DNA of 64,000 bases. Origin: Geoanaerobacter pelophilus. GTDB lineage: Bacteria; Desulfobacterota; Desulfuromonadia; Geobacterales; DSM-12255. Below the pieces are notes generated by a model, which searched no databases, was not told the DNA's origin, and saw only the letters and a program-made list of their open reading frames with translations. The stretch's first letter is position 1; every line of letters starts with the position of its first letter. The stretch lies in contig NZ_JAHCVJ010000005.1 of the NCBI RefSeq assembly GCF_018476885.1, positions 62,001 to 126,000 of the forward strand, in the 5' to 3' direction. The translations under genes and the position numbers were made by a program. Positions 7,021-16,600 of the stretch are shown one piece after another.

Positions 7021-7881
7021 ATGGGTATGAACAGCATGTTTAGAGACGGTCTGGCAGCTTTGGCGCTGGTGTGTGTGTGCAGTGGTGTTGTTCGCGCCGA
7101 ACAGGATGTTGTCCTCATGGCCAGTACCATCGGTCCTATCGATGCCGGGATCGTGGCCGTGCTGGAGGATGCCTTTGAAAAGGAGAGTGGCATTCGGGTG
7201 CGCCATGTTGGCGCCGGTACCGGCGAGGCGTTGAAGATCGCCGAAAAAGGAGCTGTGGACTTGGTAATGGTCCATGCCAAGTCACTGGAAGAGAAGTTCG
7301 TGGCCAACGGTTTCGGTACCGAGCGAATTCCGTTCATGTATAACGACTTTGTCATTGTCGGCCCTGCGGCAGATCCGGCCGGGATCAAGGGGATGACAGA
7401 TGCCACTGCGGCGCTGAAGAAAATTGCCGAGAAGCAGGTGCTGTTTGTCAGCCGTGGCGACAAGTCCGGCACCCATGTGGCGGAAACGGTCCTGTGGGAC
7501 AAAGCAGGCCTGAAGCCGGCCGGTAGCTGGTATCGGGTCTTTGAAAAGGGTGCTGAAGGGAATGCGCCTACCTTGCGTTATACCGATCAGCAGGGGGCGT
7601 ACACCGTTATTGACCGAGCCACCTGGCTGTCGCTGGAAAAAACGTTGCAGTTGAAGGTGTTGGTGGAAAAAGACCAGGCGCTACTCAACTATATTTCGTT
7701 GATCCCGGTCAATCCGGCCAAATTCGCTCGGGTAAATCAGGCGGGTGCCGCGGCCTACATTCGCTGGCTGACCGATCCGGCCAAGGGGCAGCTGGTCGTG
7801 CGTGATTTCGGCAGGGAGAAGTTTGGCAGCCCGCTGTTTTTCCCAAATTCCCGGGAATGGACGAAGAGCTCAAAAAACTAG
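7021..7881 (+). CDS. TupA-like oxyanion-binding protein with altered ligand motif
   Basis: A 286-residue periplasmic solute-binding protein with an N-terminal signal peptide (cleavage likely after VVRA). It is a clear paralogue of the next gene: both share FVSRGDKSGTH/FLSRGDNSGTH, NDFVIVGPA.DPA.I and YTVIDRATWLSL. The TupA tungstate-binding TTTSTQDSGLLD segment is replaced by MASTIGPIDAGIV. It may bind another oxyanion, or have a different affinity. The start at 7021 follows a G-rich stretch; the ATG at 7027 is an alternative. It lies 14 nt after moaE, with a 124-nt gap before the second copy. Confidence 0.82.
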   Translation: MGMNSMFRDGLAALALVCVCSGVVRAEQDVVLMASTIGPIDAGIVAVLEDAFEKESGIRVRHVGAGTGEALKIAEKGAVDLVMVHAKSLEEKFVANGFGTERIPFMYNDFVIVGPAADPAGIKGMTDATAALKKIAEKQVLFVSRGDKSGTHVAETVLWDKAGLKPAGSWYRVFEKGAEGNAPTLRYTDQQGAYTVIDRATWLSLEKTLQLKVLVEKDQALLNYISLIPVNPAKFARVNQAGAAAYIRWLTDPAKGQLVVRDFGREKFGSPLFFPNSREWTKSSKN

Positions 7882-8005
7882 CTATGCCGGCACTAGATTC
7901 TGTTTCGGTCGTAGCATGATAGAATGACCTGACTGTTTTTGCGGTCTATTTCACTGTCCAATTAATTATATGAGGCGAATGCGCCAAAAAACAAGGAGGC
8001 TGATT

Positions 8006-8863
8006 ATGAATCAATGGCAACGGCTGGTTTTCTCTCTCTTAACCGTGGTGGCGCTATTTGTCACCGGTATCTGCGGATCCGCAGCAGCGGCTTCTAAGAC
8101 CCTGATTCTCGCCACCACCACCAGCACCCAGGATTCCGGTCTGCTGGATATCCTGATCCCGGCATTCGAGAAGGAGAGCGGCTACTTCGTCAAGACCATT
8201 GCGGTCGGCTCGGGCCAGGCAATGGCCATGGGGGAGAAGGGTGAGGCCGATGTGCTGCTGGTCCATTCTCCTGACGCAGAGAAAAAATTCATGGACAAGG
8301 GGGCCGGGGTCAACCGGCGGCTGGTGATGCACAACGACTTTGTTATTGTCGGTCCGGCTATTGATCCTGCCAAGATCCGCGGCACCAAATCCTCGGCCGA
8401 GGCGTTCAAAAAGATCGCCACATCCGGTTCTCTGTTCCTGTCACGTGGCGACAACTCCGGTACCCACGCCAAGGAGAAGGGGCTGTGGAAAGGGGCCGGG
8501 ATTACTGCAGACGGCCAGAAATGGTATCAGCAGACCGGTCTCGGCATGGGCCAGACCTTGAACGTGGCTGCCGAGAAAAAAGGGTACACCCTGACCGATC
8601 GCGCCACCTATCTGGCCTTGAAAAAATCGCTCGGTCTGGAGATCCTGGTCGAGGGGGATGCCAAGCTTCTCAATATCTATCACGTTATCGGGGTGAACCA
8701 GGCCAAGTGGCCTAAAGTGAACGCTGCTGGCGCTAAGGCGTTCGGTGATTTCATGGTAGGGAAAAAGGTCCAGGATGTCATAGGCCGGTTCGGTGTGGAC
8801 AAGTTCGGTGCTCCGCTATTTTTCCCAGATGCCGGCAAGAAACCCGAGTCTTTGGGGCTCTGA
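8006..8863 (+). CDS. tupA: tungstate ABC transporter substrate-binding protein TupA
   Basis: A 285-residue exported binding protein. The start at 8006 has AAGGAGG 7 nt upstream. A signal peptide ends near GSAAAA. The mature N-terminus has LATTTSTQDSGLLD, the TTTS loop that coordinates tungstate in TupA, then SGQAMAMGEKGEADVLLVHSP and SRGDNSGTH. TupABC systems import tungstate with very high selectivity over molybdate; WtpA-type or molybdate use cannot be excluded from sequence. It overlaps the permease gene by one base (TGATG). Confidence 0.92.
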   Translation: MNQWQRLVFSLLTVVALFVTGICGSAAAASKTLILATTTSTQDSGLLDILIPAFEKESGYFVKTIAVGSGQAMAMGEKGEADVLLVHSPDAEKKFMDKGAGVNRRLVMHNDFVIVGPAIDPAKIRGTKSSAEAFKKIATSGSLFLSRGDNSGTHAKEKGLWKGAGITADGQKWYQQTGLGMGQTLNVAAEKKGYTLTDRATYLALKKSLGLEILVEGDAKLLNIYHVIGVNQAKWPKVNAAGAKAFGDFMVGKKVQDVIGRFGVDKFGAPLFFPDAGKKPESLGL

Positions 8864-9561
8864 TGGAACTGATCCTTGAAGGCATTGCTAAAGCGGTCGC
8901 CCTGCTGACTTCCCTCGACCGGGAGGTCATGGCGATTACTTGGCTGTCGCTCAAGGTTTCGGGGAGTGCCACCCTGATCAGCTTGCTGTTGGGGATCTCC
9001 GGTGGCACTGCCCTGGCGTTGAGCGATTTCCGAGGCAAACGGCTCCTGGTCAGCCTGGTCAATACCGGCATGGCTCTGCCACCAGTAGTGGTCGGTCTTT
9101 TCGTCAGTATCTTCTTCTGGCGCAACGGCCCACTGGGGTTTGCGGAGATTCTCTACACCCCGGTTGCCATGATCATTGCCCAGGCAATCATTGCCACACC
9201 GATCGTCATGGGGATCACGGTTGCCTCAATTCAGAACCTTCCCCCCAACCTGCGGCTACAAATTCTTGCTCTGGGAGCGACCCGCGGCCAAATGGTCTGG
9301 TTACTGGTCAGGGAGGCTCGCTTGCCGCTTTTGGCTGGGGTGATGGCCGGCTTCGGCGGGGTGATTTCCGAGGTTGGAGCCTCGATCATGGTGGGTGGCA
9401 ACATCAAGGGGTACACCCGGGTATTGACCACCGCCACGGTAATGGAAACCGGGCGGGGCAACTTTGATGTGGCCATTGCCTTGAGCCTGATCCTGTTGCT
9501 GCTCTGTTTTGCAATCAACTATCTGCTGACCCGGATTCAGCAGCGGGAGCGGCCGCGATGA
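8863..9561 (+). CDS. tupB: tungstate ABC transporter permease TupB
   Basis: A 232-residue inner membrane protein with five to six hydrophobic segments and a binding-protein-dependent transport signature around residues 130-165 (LGATRGQMVWLLVREARLPLLAGVMAGFGG), the EAA loop contacting the ATPase. Length and pattern fit TupB. It is translationally coupled to tupA and overlaps tupC by four bases. Confidence 0.9.
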   Translation: MELILEGIAKAVALLTSLDREVMAITWLSLKVSGSATLISLLLGISGGTALALSDFRGKRLLVSLVNTGMALPPVVVGLFVSIFFWRNGPLGFAEILYTPVAMIIAQAIIATPIVMGITVASIQNLPPNLRLQILALGATRGQMVWLLVREARLPLLAGVMAGFGGVISEVGASIMVGGNIKGYTRVLTTATVMETGRGNFDVAIALSLILLLLCFAINYLLTRIQQRERPR

Positions 9562-10673
9562 ACGAGGTTGGAGTTTTCCTGGAAGTCAACGATCTGGAGT
9601 TGCATCGCGGTGGGGCAAGAGTGCTCTCTATTCCCTCTTTCTCCCTCCAGGAAAGGGAGGTTCTCTCCCTGATCGGACCCAACGGCGCCGGTAAATCCAC
9701 GCTGCTGTTGACCCTTGCTCGGCTGCTCCCTGCGACCAGCGGGAGCTTCCGGTGTCGCGGAGAAGAGATCGTCAGTAACAGCGCGATCTTTGCCTATCGC
9801 CGGCGGTTGGGGATGGTCTTTCAGGAGCCGCTCCTGTTTGACGGGACAGTGTTCAGCAATGTGGCCAGCGGCCTGAAAATCCGTGGCATGGCGGAGAAAG
9901 AGATCCGGGAGCGGGTGATGGCAACTCTGGAGCTGTTCGGCATGACACAGCTGGCCGAGCGCTCGGCGCGCAAGCTTTCCGGTGGAGAGGCGCAGCGGAC
10001 CAGCCTGGCACGGGCCTTTGCCATCCGGCCGGAGGTGATCTTTCTCGATGAGCCGTTCATCGCGCTCGATCCTCCTACCCGCCAGACCCTGATGGACGAT
10101 CTGGAGCGGATTCTGCGGGAAACCGGCACAGCTGCGGTGTTGGCGACCCACGACCAGTTGGAGGCGCTCCGCCTGTCGAGCCGGATGGTGGTAATGAACT
10201 GCGGGGAGATGGTGCAAAGCGGTTCGCCGGAAGAGGTGATCAGCCGCCCGGGCAATGAATTTGTTGCCTCCTTTGTCGGCATGGAAAATGTACTTACCGG
10301 TACGGTCATCGACTCAAGGGACGGGCTGGTTCGGTTGGCGGTGGGGGGGCGGCAGATAGAGATCGCCGGCAGCGCTGAACCGGGGGATTCGGCGGTGTTC
10401 TGCATCCGACCCGAACATGTTACCATTGATACCCTTGATCCGTCCGGCGATACCAGCGCCCGTAACGTCTTTCCGGCCAGCATCAGTAGAGTTATCCCGA
10501 ACGGCATATTTCACAAGATTCACCTTGATTGCGGTTTCCGACTGGTGGCATATTTGACCGGCCAGTCGATCGCCAACCTGAATCTTGCCGAGGGGAAAAA
10601 GGTGTTTGCCTCCTTCAAGGCCACTGCGGTTCATCTGATTCGAACTCGCCAGTTGGATGAGGCAGCGGGTTAA
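9558..10673 (+). CDS. tupC: tungstate ABC transporter ATPase TupC with C-terminal TOBE-like domain
   Basis: A 371-residue ABC ATPase. Walker A is GPNGAGKST, the signature is LSGGEAQR, Walker B is VIFLDEPF and the switch His is in ATHDQ. After about residue 240 comes an extra domain (ENVLTGTVIDSRDGLVRLAV...FCIRPEHV) with the look of a TOBE/Mop domain, which in ModC and related ATPases binds oxyanion or controls transport. This could give feedback control of uptake by internal tungstate or molybdate. It is followed after 29 nt by moeA. Confidence 0.92.
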   Translation: MNEVGVFLEVNDLELHRGGARVLSIPSFSLQEREVLSLIGPNGAGKSTLLLTLARLLPATSGSFRCRGEEIVSNSAIFAYRRRLGMVFQEPLLFDGTVFSNVASGLKIRGMAEKEIRERVMATLELFGMTQLAERSARKLSGGEAQRTSLARAFAIRPEVIFLDEPFIALDPPTRQTLMDDLERILRETGTAAVLATHDQLEALRLSSRMVVMNCGEMVQSGSPEEVISRPGNEFVASFVGMENVLTGTVIDSRDGLVRLAVGGRQIEIAGSAEPGDSAVFCIRPEHVTIDTLDPSGDTSARNVFPASISRVIPNGIFHKIHLDCGFRLVAYLTGQSIANLNLAEGKKVFASFKATAVHLIRTRQLDEAAG

Positions 10674-10702
10674 CATTGCAACTATCTGAAAGGGATTGAA
10701 AT

Positions 10703-11920
10703 ATGCCCACTTTTGAAGAAGCCCGCCGGATTATTCTCGACCATGTGACGCCGCTGGGGGTGGAGCGGGTCGAACTGCTGGCCAGTCTTGGCCGGGTTCT
10801 GGCTGAGGATATGAACGCCCCCTGGGACATGCCGCTCTATGATAACTCTGCCATGGACGGCTTTGCGGTGCGTTTCATAGACTGTGGGGAAGGGGCTGTT
10901 CCCCTGCGGATTACTGGTTACATACCTGCTGGCGGGAGTGTTTCCGGGCCAATCCTTGCCGGGTGCGCTATTCGAATCATGACCGGCGCGCCGATACCCC
11001 ACAATTGTGATGCCGTGGTGCCGGTAGAGGAGACCGAAGAGTCGGACGGGATGGTCAGCATCAAGAGTGCGGTGCGGCAACTGCAACATATCCGCTTCCA
11101 TGGCGAGGATGTGGCCAATGGTGATACCTTTCTTACCGCAGGAACGGTAGTCCAGTCGCCGGAGATCAGCATGCTGGCCTCTTTCGGCAAGGCGATCGTG
11201 CCGGTTTATCGCAAAGCGAGAATTGCCGTGCTCTCGACCGGAGACGAGCTGATAGAGCTCGGCGAGCCGCCGGAGCCGGGTCGGATCATCAACAGCAATG
11301 CCCTTTCCCTGGCTGCTGCGATTCGCGAAACCGGCGCCGAACCGGTTATCATCGGCATTGCCCGCGATAACAAGGAGAGCCACCGGGAGAAAATGCTGGA
11401 AGGGTTGCAGGCCGACGCCCTGATCACCTCTGCCGGGGTTTCGGCCGGGGACAAGGATTTTGTCCGGGATGTGCTGGCTGAACTGGGGGTCCAGCAGATC
11501 TTCTGGAAGGTGGATATCAAGCCGGGCGGGCCGACCGCCTTTGGGGTGAAGGACGGCACACCGGTATTTTCCCTGCCTGGTAACCCGGTTTCTACGATGG
11601 TGACCTTCGAGGAGTTTGTCAAGCCGGCGCTCTTGAAGATGATGGGGCATCGGCGAGTCATCAAGCCTTATGTCAAAGCGATTCTGCGGGAGGAGGCGCG
11701 CAAGAAACCGGGCAAGGTCCACTTCCTGCGGGTGAGGATCGAGGTGGAGGATGGCCGTTACTGGGCGACCACCTCCGGCGACCAGAACACCGGCATCCTC
11801 CGGACCATGGTCAGGGCCAACGCCATTGCTGTGCTCCCCAAGGACCGGACCCTGGTGGCAGCCGGCGAAGAAGTGGATGTGCATCTGCTACGTTCAGACG
11901 CCGCCATGCTCGAAGGATAG
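10703..11920 (+). CDS. moeA: molybdopterin molybdenumtransferase MoeA
   Basis: A 405-residue MoeA, inserting molybdate or tungstate into adenylylated molybdopterin. Family motifs include YDNSAMDGFAVR, RIMTGAPIPHNCDAVVPVEET, STGDEL, SAGVSAGDKDFVRDVL and FSLPGNPVSTMVTFEEF. The length matches the usual 390-410. In archaea and some bacteria a MoeA paralogue handles tungsten; the tup genes just upstream make that possible here. The start has AAGGGA upstream. Confidence 0.95.
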   Translation: MPTFEEARRIILDHVTPLGVERVELLASLGRVLAEDMNAPWDMPLYDNSAMDGFAVRFIDCGEGAVPLRITGYIPAGGSVSGPILAGCAIRIMTGAPIPHNCDAVVPVEETEESDGMVSIKSAVRQLQHIRFHGEDVANGDTFLTAGTVVQSPEISMLASFGKAIVPVYRKARIAVLSTGDELIELGEPPEPGRIINSNALSLAAAIRETGAEPVIIGIARDNKESHREKMLEGLQADALITSAGVSAGDKDFVRDVLAELGVQQIFWKVDIKPGGPTAFGVKDGTPVFSLPGNPVSTMVTFEEFVKPALLKMMGHRRVIKPYVKAILREEARKKPGKVHFLRVRIEVEDGRYWATTSGDQNTGILRTMVRANAIAVLPKDRTLVAAGEEVDVHLLRSDAAMLEG

Positions 11921-12040
11921 AAAAACGCACCTTTTCCGCAATCTCGGCGTTGGCCTTCGGCTTTGCTTGTGCGGCGTACTTCGTGTACGCCTCCGCGCAA
12001 ATCCTTGTCCGCCTTGACCTTGCGAAAAAATTGCGTTTTT
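11921..12040. repeat. 120-bp palindromic intergenic element
   Basis: The gap between moeA and moaC is nearly filled by a symmetric inverted repeat. Its outer arms AAAAACGCA (11921-11929) and TGCGTTTTT (12032-12040) are exact. CGCAA/TTGCG follow inside, and the apex is GGCGTAC-TTCGT-GTACGCC (11973-11991), centred on the element. It would form a long imperfect hairpin in the operon mRNA. The size and GCG-rich form resemble dispersed intergenic repeats of Geobacter-type genomes; no second copy was seen in this window. Confidence 0.7.
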
Positions 12041-12058
12041 AAGGGAAAGGAGTCACAC

Positions 12059-12541
12059 ATGTCTTTCAATCATTTCGACGAACAGGGGCAGGCGATCATG
12101 GTCGATGTCAGTGCCAAGGTGCCGACTCTGCGCACTGCCACAGCCAGGGCCGTGGTCAGACTGCGGCCGGAAACCCTGCAGGCAGTGCTGGCCGGTCGTA
12201 GTTCCAAAGGTGATGTCCTTGGCGTGGCTCGCCTGGCCGGGATCGCAGCAGCCAAGAAGACCCCGGACCTGATTCCGCTCTCCCATCCGTTGGCGATCCA
12301 CCATGCAGCGGTTGACTTCATGCCTGAACCGGAGACCGGCGAGGTGGTCGTAACCGCCACTGTCCGGGCCTTTGAGCGGACCGGGGTGGAGATGGAGGCG
12401 ATGGTGGCCGCTTCAGTATCGGCCCTTACCATCTACGATATGTGCAAGGGGAGCGACAAAGGAATAACCATCGGTGAGGTGGCGCTGCTCTACAAAGAGG
12501 GTGGCAAGAGCGGCATTTACCGCCGGGAGGGGGAACAATGA
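12059..12541 (+). CDS. moaC: cyclic pyranopterin monophosphate synthase MoaC
   Basis: A 160-residue MoaC, catalysing the second half of cPMP formation after MoaA. It has LIPLSHPLAIHHAAVDF, VEMEAMVAASVSALTIYDMCK and GSDKGITIGEV, covering the family's catalytic His, Glu, Asp and Lys region. The start at 12059 follows GGGAAAGGAG. An in-frame Met at 11963 would place the N-terminus in the palindromic element and is rejected. It overlaps the mog-mobB fusion by four bases. Confidence 0.95.
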   Translation: MSFNHFDEQGQAIMVDVSAKVPTLRTATARAVVRLRPETLQAVLAGRSSKGDVLGVARLAGIAAAKKTPDLIPLSHPLAIHHAAVDFMPEPETGEVVVTATVRAFERTGVEMEAMVAASVSALTIYDMCKGSDKGITIGEVALLYKEGGKSGIYRREGEQ

Positions 12542-13539
12542 AAGCGGCATTGCTGATTTTGAGCGACCGGGGCGCTCGGGGCGAACGGGCTGATGCCAGC
12601 GGTCCGGCATTGGAACAATGGCTGAAACTCCAGGGGGTGGCAACTGCCCGTTGTGAAGTGATTCCGGACGAGGCGGCCCTGATCACGGCCCGGTTGGCCG
12701 AGTGGGCCGACAGCAATGACTTTGATCTGATTCTCACCTGTGGCGGCACCGGGGTTTCCCCCCGTGATGTCACCCCGGATGCAACGCTGCCGGTGCTGGA
12801 GCGGGTGATTCCCGGCTTCGGCGAGGCGATGCGCGCCAGCAGTCTGCAAAAAACGCCGCATGCCATGATCTCCCGCGCTGTTGCCGGGATTCGCGGCCGG
12901 AGCCTGATCATCAACCTGCCCGGAAGCCCGAAGGGGGCAATCGAGAACCTGGAGGCGGTCTGGCCTGCTGTTTCGCATTGTGTGGCCAAGCTGCAAGGGG
13001 ACCCGGAGGAGTGCGGCCAGCCTCAGCCAGCAGCTAACACAGGGCTGAAGGCGGTGTCGTTCGTGGCCAAGTCAGGGACCGGCAAGACCACTTTGCTGGA
13101 GAAGGTGATCACGGAGTTGAAGGGGAAAGGGGTACGGGTCGGTGTCATCAAGCACGATGCCCATCGGTTTGATATCGATCATCCGGGCAAGGACAGCTAC
13201 CGCTTGACAGCCGCCGGAGCCGATACCATGTTGATTTCATCGCCGGAGAAACTTGCCCTGGTCAAGCGTCATCAGGCCTCGCCGCCGATCCGGGAGCTGA
13301 TTGCCACCTATTTCAAGGATGTGGATATCGTTCTGACCGAGGGGTTCAAGCAGAGCGACCTGCCGAAGATTGAGGTGCATCGCAGCGAGCGGAGTTCCTC
13401 GCTTCTCTGCCGCGGTGAGCAGCATGACCCGACCTTGCTGGCTGTTGCCAGCGATGCGCCGCTGGAGCTGGATGTACCGGTTTTTGACCTCAATGACGCC
13501 GCTGCGGTAGCCGGCTTCATCGTTAAGCGCTTCTTATAG
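12538..13539 (+). CDS. MogA/MoaB - MobB fusion protein
   Basis: A 333-residue two-domain protein. Residues 1-160 are a MogA/MoaB molybdopterin adenylyltransferase (CGGTGVSPRDVTPDAT, INLPGSPKGAIENL). Residues 170-333 are a MobB GTP-binding domain (P-loop AKSGTGKTTLLEKV, IKHDAHRF, LTEGFKQSDLPKIEVHR). The first half prepares adenylylated pterin for MoeA; MobB assists MobA-type guanylylation. The fusion links an early and a late step in one chain. It is the last gene of the riboswitch operon, followed by a strong terminator. Confidence 0.93.
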   Translation: MKAALLILSDRGARGERADASGPALEQWLKLQGVATARCEVIPDEAALITARLAEWADSNDFDLILTCGGTGVSPRDVTPDATLPVLERVIPGFGEAMRASSLQKTPHAMISRAVAGIRGRSLIINLPGSPKGAIENLEAVWPAVSHCVAKLQGDPEECGQPQPAANTGLKAVSFVAKSGTGKTTLLEKVITELKGKGVRVGVIKHDAHRFDIDHPGKDSYRLTAAGADTMLISSPEKLALVKRHQASPPIRELIATYFKDVDIVLTEGFKQSDLPKIEVHRSERSSSLLCRGEQHDPTLLAVASDAPLELDVPVFDLNDAAAVAGFIVKRFL

Positions 13540-13557
13540 GACTAGTGTCCATCCACC

Positions 13558-13604
13558 AGATAAAAAAGGGGCCCGCGCTACCGCTGCAAACCCCTTTTTT
13601 TATC
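13558..13604. terminator. bidirectional terminator after the Mo/W operon
   Basis: AAAAAAGGGG (13562-13571) pairs with CCCCTTTTTT (13591-13600) around a 19-nt loop. It lies between the convergent mog-mobB (+) and giant RCC1-repeat gene (-) and works in both directions. Confidence 0.88.
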
Positions 13605-13620
13605 TAGTATTCGTTGCCAG

Positions 13621-16600
13621 TTAATCGAATACAGTTATCGTGGCATTGCTGCCTATGGTTAGCGACCCTGAAGTGATAATTAACGATGGTCCCCGTAGAT
13701 CGGAATTGCCGGTCGCTGAACTGAAAGTAGCATCGTAGCCTCCTGCTACCGTGACATTGACATCTCTGGTGAAATTCAGCGGTTCGTTAAAGATCCGGTT
13801 CTGGGCAAGAATTGTGGCTGTTGCGGCAGATGGCGGCGCCAGATAGCTTTCGGCAATCGAGCCGTAACAGATGGTGGCAATTTTGGCATAGCAGGCTGTT
13901 GCCGCGACGTTCAGACCGACAACCGGCAGTGCGGCGTTGCTAAGAGTGGTCGTGCCGTTGCCTAGCTGTCCGCTGTTGTTAAAGCCCCAGCTGTTGACGG
14001 CCCCGGCGCTGTCCATTGTCAGGGTATGGTAATAGCCGGTTGCAATTCGGGTGATGTTGGAAATGCCGCTTACCTGTACAGCGACAGAATTATCAACCGA
14101 ACCGATGAATGGGTGCGAGTAGTATGAATCATTCCCCCAAATAATGAGGTTGCCAAAGGTATTGAGGGCAACTGTGTAGTTTCCGCCGGCGGCAATGCTG
14201 GTGATGTTGGTAACACCTGAGGCCTGCACCGGAAATGCGTTTTGAGTTGTGGAGTTGTTACCCAACTGGCCTTCACTGTTTTTACCCCATGACCAGACAG
14301 TCGTGTCGTTTTTCAGGGCAACGGAGTGATAGCCCCCTGCGGCAATGGCAGTGATGCCGGTCAGTCCTGAGACCTGTTCCGGCCAATATACCTGGGTACC
14401 GAGGACATTGCCCAACTGGCCATAGGCGTTGTATCCCCAGCTCCAGACAGTGCCGTCATTCTTCAACGAGAGGGTGTGCAGCCAGCCGGCAGCAATGGCC
14501 GTGACGTTGCTTATTCCAGCAACCTGAGCCGGCGTGTTGCTTTTAATGCCACCATTATTTCCTAGTTGGCCGTCTACGTTGTTCCCCCAAGTCCACACAG
14601 TCCCGTCGCTCTTGAGTGCTACCGAGTGGCCCGCTCCAGCTGATATGGCAATGATACCGGAAAGGCCCTTGACCATTATCGGGATGTTGCTTGCCTGCCG
14701 GTCTGTGCCGTCACCCAACTGGCCGTAATTATTATACCCCCAGGACCATACCGTTCCGTCATTTCTCAGTGCCAAGGAGTGGTAGTCGCCTGCAGCGACT
14801 GCCGTTACTCCCTGGAGCGCGCTTATTTTCACGGGAACAGTGCTGGTGAGGTAGCTGCCGTTCCCCAGCTGCCCATCCATGTTGTTCCCCCAACTCCAGA
14901 CAGTACCGTCCCCCTTCAGCGCTAGAGTGTGCCAGTATCCGCCAGCAAGCTGGGGCGGTGTCGATATTGCGCCGATAGGAGCAAAGGTCGCCGTAACCGT
15001 TTGGTCTGAGTTCATGAGGATGGTACAGGAGGCTGTTCCGGTGCAGGCGCCTGTCCAGCCGACAAAGATGTCGGACGGGGAGTAGTTTGCGGTAAGTGTG
15101 ATTTCAGTACCGCTCAGATAGTCTTGAGCGCAGTTGCCAGTGCAGTTTATATCCGGTGCTGGAGTTGAAGACACTATACTGTTGTTGCCACCGGCAACAG
15201 TAAGGGTCAGCTTACGAAGGACCGGGAGAGTGATGTAGTAAGTCTGGGTTTTGATCGCTTCGCGGTTGTCGGCTGGGTCTACGGCAAAATATTTAAGGGT
15301 TGTGTCGCTGCTGATTGGGATGGGGCCGGAGTAAACCTGGGTTGACCCGCTCGCCGGCGAGGTCGGATCGGTGCCATCGACAGTATAGTAGATGGTTGCT
15401 TGAGCGTAAGTGGAGAGCGTGACTGTCTGGGCAGAGGTATATGCTCCGCCGGGAGGGGTAGCGGTTGTATATGGCAGGGTGCTAATGGTATAGGTCTGAG
15501 TCTTGACCGCCTCCTGAGTGCCGCTGAGATCTCGAGCGAAATATTTCAGGGTAGTAGTGGCGTTAATGGTAATGGGGCTGCTGTATGTAAGGGTTGAGCC
15601 GGTAACCGGGTAGGTCGGCGTCGAACCGTCAGTTGTATAATAAATAGTTCCTTGCTTGCTGGACGTAAGAGTCACAGTCTGGCCCGGGGGATAGACCCCG
15701 CCAAGCGGGTTTGCTGTTGTTACTGGTGGGATGCTAATGGTGTAGGTCTCAGTCTTGACGACTTCCAGATTGCCGTCAATGTCCCGTCCAAAAAACTTGA
15801 GGGCGGTATTGCTGTTAATGGCGATCGGCGAGCTGTATATCTGTGTTGAGCCGGTAACCGGGTAGGTCGGAGTTGATCCGTCAACAGTGAAGTAGATGGT
15901 AGCACCTGCTTCATTTGATGAGAGGCTGACGGTCTGCGGCGTTGAATAAGTTCCCCCTGCAGGGGTTGCCGTGGTGATCGGCGGGATGTTCATTGTGTAG
16001 ACCAGGGTTTGAACGCTCTCCAGGTTCCCGTCCATGTCTCGGCTGAAGAATTTCAACGTGGTATTGGTGCTGATCACAAGCGGAGAGCTGTAAGTCTGGG
16101 TTGTTCCCGTTTCCGGAAATGTCGGCGTGCTGCCATCCAGGGTATAGTAAATAGTGGCGGCTTCGTTGGCAGTGAGCACTACCGACTGTTGCGAGGTATA
16201 TGTGCCCCCGCCGGGTGTTGCTGTTGTTATCGGCGGAATGTTCATGGTGTAGAGCTGAGATTGCACGGTCCCTTGGTTACCGTCAGTGTCTCTGGCAAAA
16301 AATTTCAGGGTGGTGGTGGTATTGATCGGAATTGCCGCAGAGAATATCTGGGTTGTCACGGAAACCGGGTAAGTCGGGTCTGATCCGTCGACAGTGTAAT
16401 AGATATTGCCAGGTTTGTTGGACGTGAGGGTTATCGATTGGGCTGAAGTGTAAGTTCCCCCAAGCGGGCTGACAGTAATGACCGGAACAAGATTTATGGT
16501 ATAGCTGCTGGTCTTCATGCTTTCGCTGAGTGAAGAGGATGTCGAAACCGCAAAATAGTTGAGGGTTGTTGAGCTGTTGACGGCAATCGGTCCGGTGTAA

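Noticed and set aside
9821-10507. Antisense frame (228 residues) across tupC
   Set aside because: Ser/Arg-rich composition and complete overlap with an ABC ATPase having all motifs.
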